From Spirochaetaceae bacterium (GTDB lineage: Bacteria > Spirochaetota > Spirochaetia > Treponematales > Breznakiellaceae): DNA of 33,533 bases. The stretch is taken from NCBI GenBank assembly GCA_031258615.1, contig JAIRMP010000121.1, forward strand, positions 1 through 33,533, given 5' to 3'. Within the stretch, counting starts at the first letter, position 1. Each line of letters begins with the position of its first letter. This document shows, in pieces, positions 16,109-24,357 of the stretch. Made by a program: the position numbers and the translations under genes. Below the pieces are notes generated by a model. The model was not told the origin of the DNA, searched no databases, and worked only from the letters and a program-made list of their open reading frames with translations.

Positions 16109-17290
16109 ATGGCGGATAAACTTGACTGGTTAGGCAAACATCTGGTTCTGATACGGCATCTCACCGTGGCTGATGCGGTTAGCATGGAAGGCTACAAAAT
16201 CCCGCCGGATCTGGTTGATGTTTTTGAAGACGTTTCCAGCGCGGAGGAGGCGGCCTTTAAGCTTGCTAAACTGGAGAAGTACAAGAATGTCTGCGAGTTA
16301 ATGGCCTACATCGCCCACCACAGGGCCGGCATCTGGTGGGGCTACCGTTGCGTATGCTCGTTAAACGAGGAACTGCGGTTGAAGCCGCCTGAAGAGTTTT
16401 ACATCAAAAATCCTCCCGCTCCGCCATCCATTCCGGACTACTTTAACTTTGACGTGCCTAAGCCTGACCCGGAGTTGATGTCCGCGATGGGCGCGGCGTT
16501 GGCGGAAGTCAAGAGCGAGGCGGCGGCAGGCGCAGCCCTGCTGAACCCGGCGATGAAGAAGTACGTGGCGGACGGGGTGGCGGAGGCGTTCCACGCCCTC
16601 GAAAAGGCAAACGGAATCCACCCCATGGCGTTGCTTAAAAAGCTGGGGGAACGGATGAAGCAAGACCCCTACGCGATAGACCCCAATTCTCCTGTATTCC
16701 GCATGAAACGGGAACTCAAGGAAAAGGCGGAGGTCGAGCGGGCACGGATCATCGCGGAGGTAAAGGATGGCCACGCCGCTGTGGGTATTACCAGCCCGCT
16801 CAACAAGAACCCCAAGCTGGCGGCTCACAGGGAAAAGTTAAAAGGCAGCGCCCTTGCCGCCGTATACCGCTGGGCAAGCGCCCCGAACGAGGAGAACAGC
16901 AAGTCCTGCCTTGACATAGGCAACGAATGTACCGGCGCCCCGGAGGGGCTTCTCGCGCTTTCCGCGTTCTGGGCATTCGGCAATCTGGCCCCCAAGTTGG
17001 ACAGGGTTATCCCCACTCCGCCCGGACTTGCCGCCAACGGCCTGGACAAGGTGCTGCTGATGTGCGCCGTTCAGCAGGGCGGTATACGGAAGGTAAAGGA
17101 ACGCTACGAACTGTACTTCAACCTGGGGGTGGATGTGTTGAGCGGCAAGGACAACTGGGAAGAAAGCCTTGCCCTAGGCAAGCCGCCGCATGAAGAACCG
17201 TTAGCAATGAACAATGAACAAGGCGCGGATGGCAAGGAACAAGGGGGCGGCAACGACGGCTATAAACGCTGGAAGCCCCCGGCAGGGTAA
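16109..17290 (+). CDS. Cassette A adaptor-like protein, DUF6931-like
   Basis: A 393-residue protein homologous to the third genes of cassettes B and C. N-terminal part (about 1-95): MADKLDWLGKHLVLIRHLTV, then CELMAYIAHHRAGIWWGYRC. Middle (about 110-270): charged helices with HPMALLKKLGERMKQDPYAI. C-terminal part: CLDIGNECTGAPEGLLALSA, FWAFGNLAP, TPPGLAANGLDKVLLMCA. The AxWW and PPPGLAA-type motifs resemble what I remember as DUF6931, found near T6SS genes in other bacteria. After a low-complexity linker the last residues are YKRWKPPAG. No signal peptide, so cytoplasmic; an effector-loading role is inferred. The start at 16109 is chosen by alignment with the paralogues, not 16094. Confidence 0.65.
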   Translation: MADKLDWLGKHLVLIRHLTVADAVSMEGYKIPPDLVDVFEDVSSAEEAAFKLAKLEKYKNVCELMAYIAHHRAGIWWGYRCVCSLNEELRLKPPEEFYIKNPPAPPSIPDYFNFDVPKPDPELMSAMGAALAEVKSEAAAGAALLNPAMKKYVADGVAEAFHALEKANGIHPMALLKKLGERMKQDPYAIDPNSPVFRMKRELKEKAEVERARIIAEVKDGHAAVGITSPLNKNPKLAAHREKLKGSALAAVYRWASAPNEENSKSCLDIGNECTGAPEGLLALSAFWAFGNLAPKLDRVIPTPPGLAANGLDKVLLMCAVQQGGIRKVKERYELYFNLGVDVLSGKDNWEESLALGKPPHEEPLAMNNEQGADGKEQGGGNDGYKRWKPPAG

Positions 17291-17384
17291 ACGCGGCTGG
17301 CCGCGATAACGGCTTTTCTAGCGCGCCAGAAACCATTTTGCCATGCGCCTTTCCGCGTCGGCAAATCGTAAAGGAGTTTAGACT

Positions 17385-19394
17385 ATGGATTTATTGGAAA
17401 TGACGGTTGATGCGGGGTGCGCCGCGGTTGCGCCATACGAATTTACGGCATCTGGCGGCGAGGTGAAGAAAGTGACCGTTAAAATGGTAATGCCGTTGGG
17501 CGGCAAAGAATCGGGGCTGTACCGGTCGCCCAAGGCAGGCGAGAAAGTGCTGGTAGCCCCGGTTAACGAGAACAACACTATATACTACCTCGTGGGCTAT
17601 CTGCCGAGCGCTAATGACGCGCCCTTCTGCGGGACGGGATACGACAGCGTTAGGAACGATGTGGCATCGGACGGCGGAGGAAATGCCGACAGCGCCAAAG
17701 GATTCGATGCCGCCCAACTGAACCCGCTCAATATGGACGGCTTTATCGCTGACAGCGGAATGTCCCTGCGCTACCCCAAGACGGGGGACAAGAACACCCC
17801 CGAGGCGGAGAAGGTGTATAATGACAAGGATAACTCTAAGGTGATGCAAGACGACCCCAGTGATCCGAAAAAGTCTATTGACCCGACCAAAAAATATTCG
17901 TCTACCGATCAGGGCCTGCCCTATTCGGAAATAGGTTTTTACAACAAAAAATCCAAGTTTCCGCTCGTAAATTACGAACTGGATAGAAAGAAAGAAAAAG
18001 AGGATGAAAAGGATGAAAAGGCTACATATTACCCCCATATAGACGTGCTTAACATCCAGTCTACAGGGGACATAGAATCCCGCGCCGCCAACTACCATCT
18101 GGTGAAGGCAAAACGCCTTGAGATACTGGCCGGCGATGCGGCCCACGAAATATCGCCCAAGACACGGGCGGATACGGCCGGCGCTGAATCAGGCTGGAAT
18201 TCCGACGAGGTTCCGATAGGGGATTCCCCCATGGAAGACCCCGAAGTCCGCGGCGGGGATATGCATATACGGGCGGAGGGCAAGGTGATCATCAAGGCTC
18301 TTAAAGAGATACGCCTACAGGTGGGGCGCACCGTTATGGTCATAGACGACGGCGGCTTCAAGGTAGTGAGCCAGAAGCTGAACAGCGCCGTAGCCCTTCC
18401 CGGCGATACAACCCTGAGCCTGAACCCCAGGACCGGGATAAGTATGTCCGGGCAGGAGGTGAACATAGAATCGGAGAGCAAGTTCAGCTTGTGCGATGCT
18501 TGGGGCGCCAAGATGGAGGGTACGGTGGGCAGTCTGAGCATGGGGGGGCTACAGATCAGCCAGTCCGCCCTTGACACCGCGGGCCTCAACGCGCTTGCGG
18601 TAACAAATACCCTGAAATTGACGCAATCAATAACTTGCGGCAGTCTGGCTCTTACCGATATTTACCGTAAATCTGCCGTCGAAATCGTAAACATAGTTAA
18701 TGTTGTTGTTACTGTGTGTAAAGTCCTTCGTAAAGCTTTTACGTCTCTACTCGGCTTCTATAAAAAGTATATTAGTGTGGAAAATAAGGCAACTGTGGTG
18801 GCAGCAGATGCCGCCGACGCGAGCCCTCCTGCCGCCGCCCCGGACATTCCTACCACCACAGAACCAACGCCAAAAATGGGTGATCTCGAACCTATAGAAC
18901 AGGTTATTGCTTGCCTCAAGATGGTACTCTCTATAACCGCTGCTGTTTACAACGCCGTTGATGCGGGATACGGGCAAGCCTTTAAAAGCGGGGTGATAGG
19001 CAGTATAACCCAGGGCAAAGACAACCCCTGGGGCGCTCAGGCAAAGTCTGATTTTCGGGATAAATTAAACCTCGTCGCGCTCAGCATTGACGCGGGAATC
19101 GTAGATATAGCGGTGGGCGCGTATGTTATTCGGGGAGCGGGTCTCGCCGGCGCGAAAATATCCCTAAACGCCGGGGGGAGCATAACGCTAAAGGCGGGCG
19201 AGGAAAAAAGCCTGTACGCCAGCGCCATTACGGGGGCGGCGGTTTCCGCGCCGCTTATAGCGGAGAAAGCGACAAAAGTGGTCGAATTTGTGTCTCGCGG
19301 CGCGGAGGTTGTGAGCGACGCCGTTAAAATAACCAAAGATGTATGTACAGTCGATCCTGAATATATACTCTACCCGACCATAGAAAAACTATAG
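17385..19394 (+). CDS. Spike B: gp5-like OB/needle with a hydrophobic C-terminal domain
   Basis: The largest paralogue, 669 residues. OB-fold at about 25-75 (KMVMPLGGKESGLYRSPKAG, then YYLVGYLPS). It has two extra loops (about 80-120 and 140-180, acidic and Lys-rich) before the shared strands: YSEIGFYNKKS, VLNIQSTGDIESRAANYHL, GDMHIRAEGKVIIKALKEIR. Conserved region ends near 380. Beyond it are hydrophobic helices at about 431-463, 506-529 and 562-590, Ala/Pro-rich linkers, and, unusually, another needle-like stretch ISLNAGGSITLKAGEEKSLY at about 590-610. The hydrophobic ends suggest a membrane-acting cargo; no enzyme motif is visible. AAGGAG ribosome binding site. A 94-bp gap separates it from cassette A. 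Confidence 0.75.
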   Translation: MDLLEMTVDAGCAAVAPYEFTASGGEVKKVTVKMVMPLGGKESGLYRSPKAGEKVLVAPVNENNTIYYLVGYLPSANDAPFCGTGYDSVRNDVASDGGGNADSAKGFDAAQLNPLNMDGFIADSGMSLRYPKTGDKNTPEAEKVYNDKDNSKVMQDDPSDPKKSIDPTKKYSSTDQGLPYSEIGFYNKKSKFPLVNYELDRKKEKEDEKDEKATYYPHIDVLNIQSTGDIESRAANYHLVKAKRLEILAGDAAHEISPKTRADTAGAESGWNSDEVPIGDSPMEDPEVRGGDMHIRAEGKVIIKALKEIRLQVGRTVMVIDDGGFKVVSQKLNSAVALPGDTTLSLNPRTGISMSGQEVNIESESKFSLCDAWGAKMEGTVGSLSMGGLQISQSALDTAGLNALAVTNTLKLTQSITCGSLALTDIYRKSAVEIVNIVNVVVTVCKVLRKAFTSLLGFYKKYISVENKATVVAADAADASPPAAAPDIPTTTEPTPKMGDLEPIEQVIACLKMVLSITAAVYNAVDAGYGQAFKSGVIGSITQGKDNPWGAQAKSDFRDKLNLVALSIDAGIVDIAVGAYVIRGAGLAGAKISLNAGGSITLKAGEEKSLYASAITGAAVSAPLIAEKATKVVEFVSRGAEVVSDAVKITKDVCTVDPEYILYPTIEKL

Positions 19395-19403
19395 GAGATT
19401 GCT

Positions 19404-19796
19404 ATGGAACTTGACGACAATACGAAGGATGCCATCCTTGCCGGGGTTGCCCCCATCATAGGTTCCGCCTTGGCTGCCGGGCTGGTGGCCGCCGCCGCCG
19501 AGGTTCTGACGGCGCTGTTGGCGACCAATTCAGAAACGGACACAGCCGCCGGGAAAACAGAAATGCACCCCACGTCGTCCGAAACATCGTTGAGCAAGAC
19601 CGACGTTGCCGGCACGGAAACCGAGGGCAAGCTTGCCCAGGACAAGGTTGCCGGCGTAAACGGAGAAGTTAAGGCGAGCGAAACCGAGGCGCGCGCCGTT
19701 ACCGGAGAGGCTACCGCGGCGGATTCCGGCGCCACGGCCTTACGTACAAAGGCCGGCGCTTCGGACATAGAAGTTAAAGCGCTGAAAATGACATAG
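19404..19796 (+). CDS. 130-residue protein of cassette B, hydrophobic helix plus repeat-like tail
   Basis: Not recognised. Residues about 10-42 are a hydrophobic, Ala/Gly-rich segment (AILAGVAPIIGSALAAGLVA and onward) long enough to enter a membrane. The remaining part is polar and low in complexity, rich in A, T, E, K and G with a loose 14-residue rhythm (DVAGTETEGKLAQ, DKVAGVNGEVKASE, TEARAVTGEATAAD, SGATALRTKAGASD) and ends IEVKALKMT. Its tail is almost identical to that of the cassette C protein, while the N-terminal third differs. Strong AGGAG ribosome binding site. Membrane immunity protein, spike-associated chaperone or secreted partner are all open. Confidence 0.6.
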   Translation: MELDDNTKDAILAGVAPIIGSALAAGLVAAAAEVLTALLATNSETDTAAGKTEMHPTSSETSLSKTDVAGTETEGKLAQDKVAGVNGEVKASETEARAVTGEATAADSGATALRTKAGASDIEVKALKMT

Positions 19797-19806
19797 GGAA
19801 TCATAT

Positions 19807-20946
19807 ATGGCTGATAAATTAGACTGGCTGGATAAACACCTCGCGCTGCTGCGTTACATTACTGTAAGCGATGCGGTGAAAAATGAAAACTATAAAGTAC
19901 GTCCTGATTTGGCGGATCTTTTTGCGGGAGTAAACGGCGCGGAAGAGATGACGTTTAAGCTGGCAAAGGCGGAAAAGCACAAGGAAGCCTGCGAGCTTCT
20001 CGCGTACGTCTGCCACAGGCGCGCCGGCGTCTGGTGGGCTTATCGCTGCATACTCACGCTGCTGGAGGAACTCGCCCAAAATCCGGCTGTGGATCGGGAC
20101 ATAGCCGGCATAGCGGCGAGCTTTGATGTTACCGTGCCTGACTTTGCCAAGGTGGAGCCACCGGTTATACCGCCGGAGGTGATCGCAAAACAGGAGGAGG
20201 GCAGGGCCTTCATCGAGGCCAAAAGAGCGGAGGCCCGCGCCGCGCTGGACCCGGAGATGCTCAAGTATGTGGAGAATGCGGTGGAAGTGGCCTTCCAGGA
20301 GTTTAAGCGTGTCCACGGCATACACCCTATAGATCTGATGAAGAAACTGGCGGAAAAATGCAAGCAGGATCCTTACAAAATAGACCCGAATTCCCCCATT
20401 TTTCAGGAAGCGGCAAAACTGAAAGCCCAGCTTGGCGCGGTGCAAAAGCAAACTATAGACACTATCAAATCGGTGATCCCGCCCAAGGTTCCCGAACACG
20501 AAAAAAAGGTGCGGGATGACGCCCTATCCGCCGTGTACTGTTGGATCGTTGCCCCTGACGAGGAGAACAGCAAGGTATGCCTTGACATAGGCAACGAATG
20601 TCCGGACACGCCGGCGGGGCTACTCTCCCTGTCCGCTTTTTGGGCATTCGGCAACCTGATGCCGGGCGGCAAGCAGGTAATCACGACTCCGCCCGGTCTT
20701 GCCGCCAACGGGCTGGTACAGACCTTGCTGATGTGCGCCCTCCACAAGGGGGGGACGCGGAAGGTAAAAGAACGCTATCAGGTCTACTTCGACCTGGGGG
20801 TGGATGTGTTAGGCGGCAAGGACAATTGGGAGGAAAGCCTCGCCGCCGGAAAAGCGCCCCACGAGGAATTGCGCGCCCCGTCCGGCAGTGGCGCCCCGTC
20901 CGGCAGTGCGGCGTACAAACGCTGGAAGCCGGAAGTCGGAGTTTAG
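19807..20946 (+). CDS. Cassette B adaptor-like protein, DUF6931-like
   Basis: 379 residues, same family as the third genes of cassettes A and C. Landmarks: MADKLDWLDKHLALLRYITV at the start, CELLAYVCHRRAGVWWAYRC (about 63-82), an acidic/basic helical middle with HPIDLMKKLAEKCKQDPYKI, and CLDIGNECPDTPAGLLSLSA, FWAFGNLMPGGKQVI, PPGLAANGLVQTLLMCALHK in the last third. Ends in a Gly/Ser/Ala/Pro linker and AYKRWKPEVGV. From about residue 220 to 340 it is nearly the same as the cassette C copy, much closer than the N-terminal halves are. Starts 10 bp after the small gene, so the cassette is one transcription unit. Confidence 0.65.
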   Translation: MADKLDWLDKHLALLRYITVSDAVKNENYKVRPDLADLFAGVNGAEEMTFKLAKAEKHKEACELLAYVCHRRAGVWWAYRCILTLLEELAQNPAVDRDIAGIAASFDVTVPDFAKVEPPVIPPEVIAKQEEGRAFIEAKRAEARAALDPEMLKYVENAVEVAFQEFKRVHGIHPIDLMKKLAEKCKQDPYKIDPNSPIFQEAAKLKAQLGAVQKQTIDTIKSVIPPKVPEHEKKVRDDALSAVYCWIVAPDEENSKVCLDIGNECPDTPAGLLSLSAFWAFGNLMPGGKQVITTPPGLAANGLVQTLLMCALHKGGTRKVKERYQVYFDLGVDVLGGKDNWEESLAAGKAPHEELRAPSGSGAPSGSAAYKRWKPEVGV

Positions 20947-21075
20947 CGGGCGGCGGTGTGATAGTATACTTGTCCATGGCGGAATATTCAAATATACTTT
21001 TATGGAATGCGGTGGCCCGGTATGCGCTTTGGCGCCGTCCCGGATGAAAACAATTTAATTTGAGGAATGCGGACT

Positions 21076-22767
21076 ATGAATTTGTTTAACGAGATGACGG
21101 TTATCGACGCTTGCACCAAGGCGAGCCCGTACACGTTTACGGCGTCCATCCCCAACAGTGAGGCCGTACCCGTTAAGATGGTAATGCCGCTGGGCGGCGT
21201 GAAATCGGGGTTGTACCGGTCGCCCAAGGTAGGCGAGAAAGTGCTGGTAGCGGCGGTTGAGACCACCGGCACAGGCGACAATTCTAGCAGCACTACATAC
21301 TACCTCATGGGTTATCTGCCGAACGCGGAGAACCAGTCGTTTTTTGAAGCGAGTACGACAGCGGATGCCGGGGATGCCCACGATGTTATCACGGAGGGAG
21401 GCGAGGTATTCCGGTACAAGCAGACCGGGAAAAAGGCGGGAAAGGAAGGGAAAAACCCCTATTCGGAGATAGGGTTTTATCAGGAAAAGACGGACTGGAA
21501 GGCCGCCGAAGCAGAGACGGCGGATTACCAGGACTTTAACGGTGATTATCCCAAAATCGACCGGATCAAGATCCGTTCCACCGGGGACATTCATGAAAGC
21601 GCGGTGAACCACCACCAGATACAGGCAAAGCGGTTTGAACTGTTTGTGGATTGCGATGCCCCGGCAAAACCTGGGGATTATGAGTCCAACAGCCTCTTTG
21701 GGGACAGGACAGGGGACGATTCGACCCTGTACGCCGGGGATGCCCACATCAGGGCAAAAAACCGCATCGTGATCAAGGCGGGGGAATCGATAGAGCTTCA
21801 GGCGGGGCGGTCTTCTATTCTGATAAACGACGAGGGAATTACGATTGCCTCGCGGAAAACCCAGTCCAACCTGTACAACGGCTGGGACTCTTTGTTGGCT
21901 TTGAAGGCCAACAGGGGGATAACCATGTTCGGCCAGCACGTAGACATCAGGGGCGGCGTTGATTTTTCCCTCGCGGAAGGCTACGGCGGGGCTATACGCA
22001 GCAAACTGGGCGTCATGCGTATGACATCCTTTGATCTTAGGATGTTGAACATTAATACCTATAATTATCTGACCATGGGCATTGGAAACGGGCTTGATTT
22101 TTTGGCGAATTGCGGAACCATGAGCGCCGGATCCGCCGGGGCGAACAGCGGGATGGGAAAATCGCTGGGGCTTGTGTCGGTAGGGGAAAGGGCGGCCGCG
22201 CCTTTTCTCGCCTCCATGGGAAACTCCGCGGAAACCCGGGGTGCTGAGGATATTCCGACCGCGCTGCTCGGAACCGTTGACCTAGTACTGTCAATACTGA
22301 TGGCAGTCGAGATGGTCCTGGGCACGACGATCCCCAAAAAACTGCTGCGGGACAACCATGGGAGGGACGGTTTGTACACGGCCCTGGCGTGTGTAGAATA
22401 CGGCATACTGCTTGGCGCGTTCACTCAGTTATGTACCCCCCGTTTGGCGAATATTTTTGAATCCCTGATTGAGATGTGGGGCGGCTACGTGAAGCTGGGA
22501 GGGTATGAACTAGAGGAAATGTTCAATACGGAAAAATGTGTGAACTCGGCGCTTGCCGGCATCTCGAACACGAAGTTTAAGGATGCCTATAAAAACGGCT
22601 TTAAGGACTTTTTTGCGGGTCTGAAAGATAAGCTGAAAGAAAACGCTACATTGATAAAAATCGCCGTCGGCCTTGGCGTACCTGTGCTGGCCGGCGGTCT
22701 TGGGTATGGTTTTTTTGAGACCGCAGCCCAGAATAAGGAATTCGAAGAGGAGTTACGGAGTTTATAG
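21076..22767 (+). CDS. Spike C: gp5-like OB/needle with a hydrophobic C-terminal domain
   Basis: 563 residues. The start at 21076 is chosen over 21067 because TGAGGA (21061-21066) touches the earlier ATG and because MNLFNEMTVIDAC then matches the paralogues. OB-fold: KMVMPLGGVKSGLYRSPKVG and YYLMGYLPN. Shared strands: PYSEIGFYQEK, IKIRSTGDIHESAVNHHQIQ, GDAHIRAKNRIVIKAGESIE, SSILINDEGITIAS, ITMFGQHVDIRGG. Conserved part ends near 312. The tail has Gly/Ser-rich linkers and hydrophobic segments at about 400-417, 436-453 and 525-548 (the last, ATLIKIAVGLGVPVLAGGLG, is very membrane-like), then an acidic end. It is closer to spike A in the needle region than to spike B. A membrane-active cargo is plausible but unproven. 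Confidence 0.75.
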   Translation: MNLFNEMTVIDACTKASPYTFTASIPNSEAVPVKMVMPLGGVKSGLYRSPKVGEKVLVAAVETTGTGDNSSSTTYYLMGYLPNAENQSFFEASTTADAGDAHDVITEGGEVFRYKQTGKKAGKEGKNPYSEIGFYQEKTDWKAAEAETADYQDFNGDYPKIDRIKIRSTGDIHESAVNHHQIQAKRFELFVDCDAPAKPGDYESNSLFGDRTGDDSTLYAGDAHIRAKNRIVIKAGESIELQAGRSSILINDEGITIASRKTQSNLYNGWDSLLALKANRGITMFGQHVDIRGGVDFSLAEGYGGAIRSKLGVMRMTSFDLRMLNINTYNYLTMGIGNGLDFLANCGTMSAGSAGANSGMGKSLGLVSVGERAAAPFLASMGNSAETRGAEDIPTALLGTVDLVLSILMAVEMVLGTTIPKKLLRDNHGRDGLYTALACVEYGILLGAFTQLCTPRLANIFESLIEMWGGYVKLGGYELEEMFNTEKCVNSALAGISNTKFKDAYKNGFKDFFAGLKDKLKENATLIKIAVGLGVPVLAGGLGYGFFETAAQNKEFEEELRSL

Positions 22768-23160
22768 ATGGCATTAGGCAAAGAGACGAGTGATACCATA
22801 AAAGAACTGGTCGCGCCTATTGTCGGGTCGGCGCTGAGCGCCGCTGTGGTGGGCGCCGCTACCGCGATTATAGCGAAACTGGTGGTTACCAATTACAAGG
22901 AACACGGCATAACCGGGGACAAAGAGATAAAGCCCACCGAAGACGAGACCGCGATAAGCAAGTCCGAAGTCGCGGGTTCCGAGGCGGAGGGTAAACTTGC
23001 TCAGGACAAGGTGGCGGGAACCGAGGGCGAGGTGAAGGCCAACGAGACCGAGGCCCGCGCGGTAACCGGAGAGGCTACGGCATCGGATTCGGGGGCTTCC
23101 GCCCTGCGGACCAAGGCGGGGGCTTCGGATATCGAAACAAAGGCGCTGAAAATGACCTGA
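22768..23160 (+). CDS. 130-residue protein of cassette C, paralogue of the cassette B protein
   Basis: Not recognised. Hydrophobic segment at about 13-42 (LVAPIVGSALSAAVVGAATA and onward), a short variable stretch, then a polar Ala/Thr/Glu/Lys tail (SEVAGSEAEGKLAQDKVAG, ETEARAVTGEATASDSGASA) ending IETKALKMT. The tail matches the cassette B protein almost residue for residue; the first 60 residues match only loosely. The ATG follows the spike C stop directly with no gap, which suggests coupled translation. Confidence 0.6.
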   Translation: MALGKETSDTIKELVAPIVGSALSAAVVGAATAIIAKLVVTNYKEHGITGDKEIKPTEDETAISKSEVAGSEAEGKLAQDKVAGTEGEVKANETEARAVTGEATASDSGASALRTKAGASDIETKALKMT

Positions 23161-23179
23161 CGTTTAAGGAGCATGGATA

Positions 23180-24340
23180 ATGGCGGATAAACTTGATTGG
23201 TTGAATAAACATCTGGCAATGTTGCGGTATATCACGCTCATGGATGTTGTTGAAAAGGAAGGGTATAAGATCAGACCGGACCTTGCGGACTTTTTCGTGG
23301 GGGTCAACACTGTGGAGGAGATGGTTTTTAAGTTTGCGGGTATGGGCCGTTTTAAGTGCGCCTGTGAACTCATGGCCTACATCGCCCACCGGCGGGCGGC
23401 TGTGTGGTGGCTCTACCGCTGTATTCATTCCTTACTCGAAGAGTTAGCGGAGAATCCCGCGGTTGAACGGGACATTGCCGACATCGGCATCAGTTTTGAA
23501 CCAACCGTGCCGGATTTTGCCAAGGTGGAAACGCCCAAAGCGGACCCTGAAATGATCGCGTCTATGAAGGCAAAACTCGCGGATATGGAAGCGGATTATC
23601 AAAAGGCCAGGGCAGTGGCGGATCCCCAGATGCTCGGCCTTGTGGAGGAAGCGATGGAAGTCGCCTACCAGGAGTTTAAGAAGGTCCACGGCATTCACCC
23701 TCTGGACCTGATTAAAAAATTGGGAGAAAGGATGGAGGAGGATCCCCATCCCATCGATCCTGATTCCCCCCTTTTCAAGGCCGCGGACGAACTCAAGGCT
23801 AAGCTCCAAACGGTGCGGAAGGAAACGGTGGACACGATTAAGTCGGTGATCCCGCCCAAGGTGCCGGCGCACGAAAAAAAGGTACGGGATGACGCGCTTT
23901 CCGCCGTGTACCGCTGGGTTGCCGCCCCGGACGAGGAGAACAGCAAGGCCTGCCTTGACATAGGCAACGAATGTCCGGACACACCGGCGGGACTGCTTTC
24001 GCTCTCCGCTTTCTGGGCGTTCGGCAACCTGATGCCGGGCGGCAAGCAGGTAATCCCGGCTCCGCCCGGCCTTGCCGCCAACGGGCTGGTACAGACGCTC
24101 CTGATGTGCGCCCTCCACAAGGGCGGGACGCGGAAGGTAAAGGAACGCTACGAGGTCTACTTCAACCTAGGGGTGGAGGTGATGAGCGGCACGGACAACT
24201 GGGAAGAAGGCATTGTTACAGGCAGAGCGCCCCACGAAAATTTGAGCGCTCCGGCAAACGTCCCTCCGGCTGGTGGCGGCGCCCCGCGAGGCGATGGAAC
24301 GGCGTACAAACGCTGGAAGCCGGAAAGCCCGGGACCGTAA
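23180..24340 (+). CDS. Cassette C adaptor-like protein, DUF6931-like
   Basis: 386 residues, third member of the family. MADKLDWLNKHLAMLRYITL at the start, CELMAYIAHRRAAVWWLYRC (about 63-82), HPLDLIKKLGERMEEDPHPI in the helical middle, then CLDIGNECPDTPAGLLSLSA, FWAFGNLMPGGKQVI and PPGLAANGLVQTLLMCALHK. A Pro/Gly/Ala linker precedes the C-terminal AYKRWKPESPGP. AAGGAG ribosome binding site. Soluble, no signal peptide. It is the last cassette gene, 17 bp before tssJ, so the cassettes sit inside the T6SS operon rather than beside it. Confidence 0.65.
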   Translation: MADKLDWLNKHLAMLRYITLMDVVEKEGYKIRPDLADFFVGVNTVEEMVFKFAGMGRFKCACELMAYIAHRRAAVWWLYRCIHSLLEELAENPAVERDIADIGISFEPTVPDFAKVETPKADPEMIASMKAKLADMEADYQKARAVADPQMLGLVEEAMEVAYQEFKKVHGIHPLDLIKKLGERMEEDPHPIDPDSPLFKAADELKAKLQTVRKETVDTIKSVIPPKVPAHEKKVRDDALSAVYRWVAAPDEENSKACLDIGNECPDTPAGLLSLSAFWAFGNLMPGGKQVIPAPPGLAANGLVQTLLMCALHKGGTRKVKERYEVYFNLGVEVMSGTDNWEEGIVTGRAPHENLSAPANVPPAGGGAPRGDGTAYKRWKPESPGP

Positions 24341-24357
24341 AAACTATGGAAGTTGTT

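Noticed and set aside
17291..17384. Possible promoter or attachment site between cassettes A and B
   Set aside because: A small GC-rich hairpin is present but no clear -35/-10, no direct repeat and no tRNA-like sequence.
20976..21047. 23-residue frame starting MAEYSNILLWNAVARYALWR between cassettes B and C
   Set aside because: Too short and without a good ribosome binding site; possibly a remnant, but nothing supports expression.
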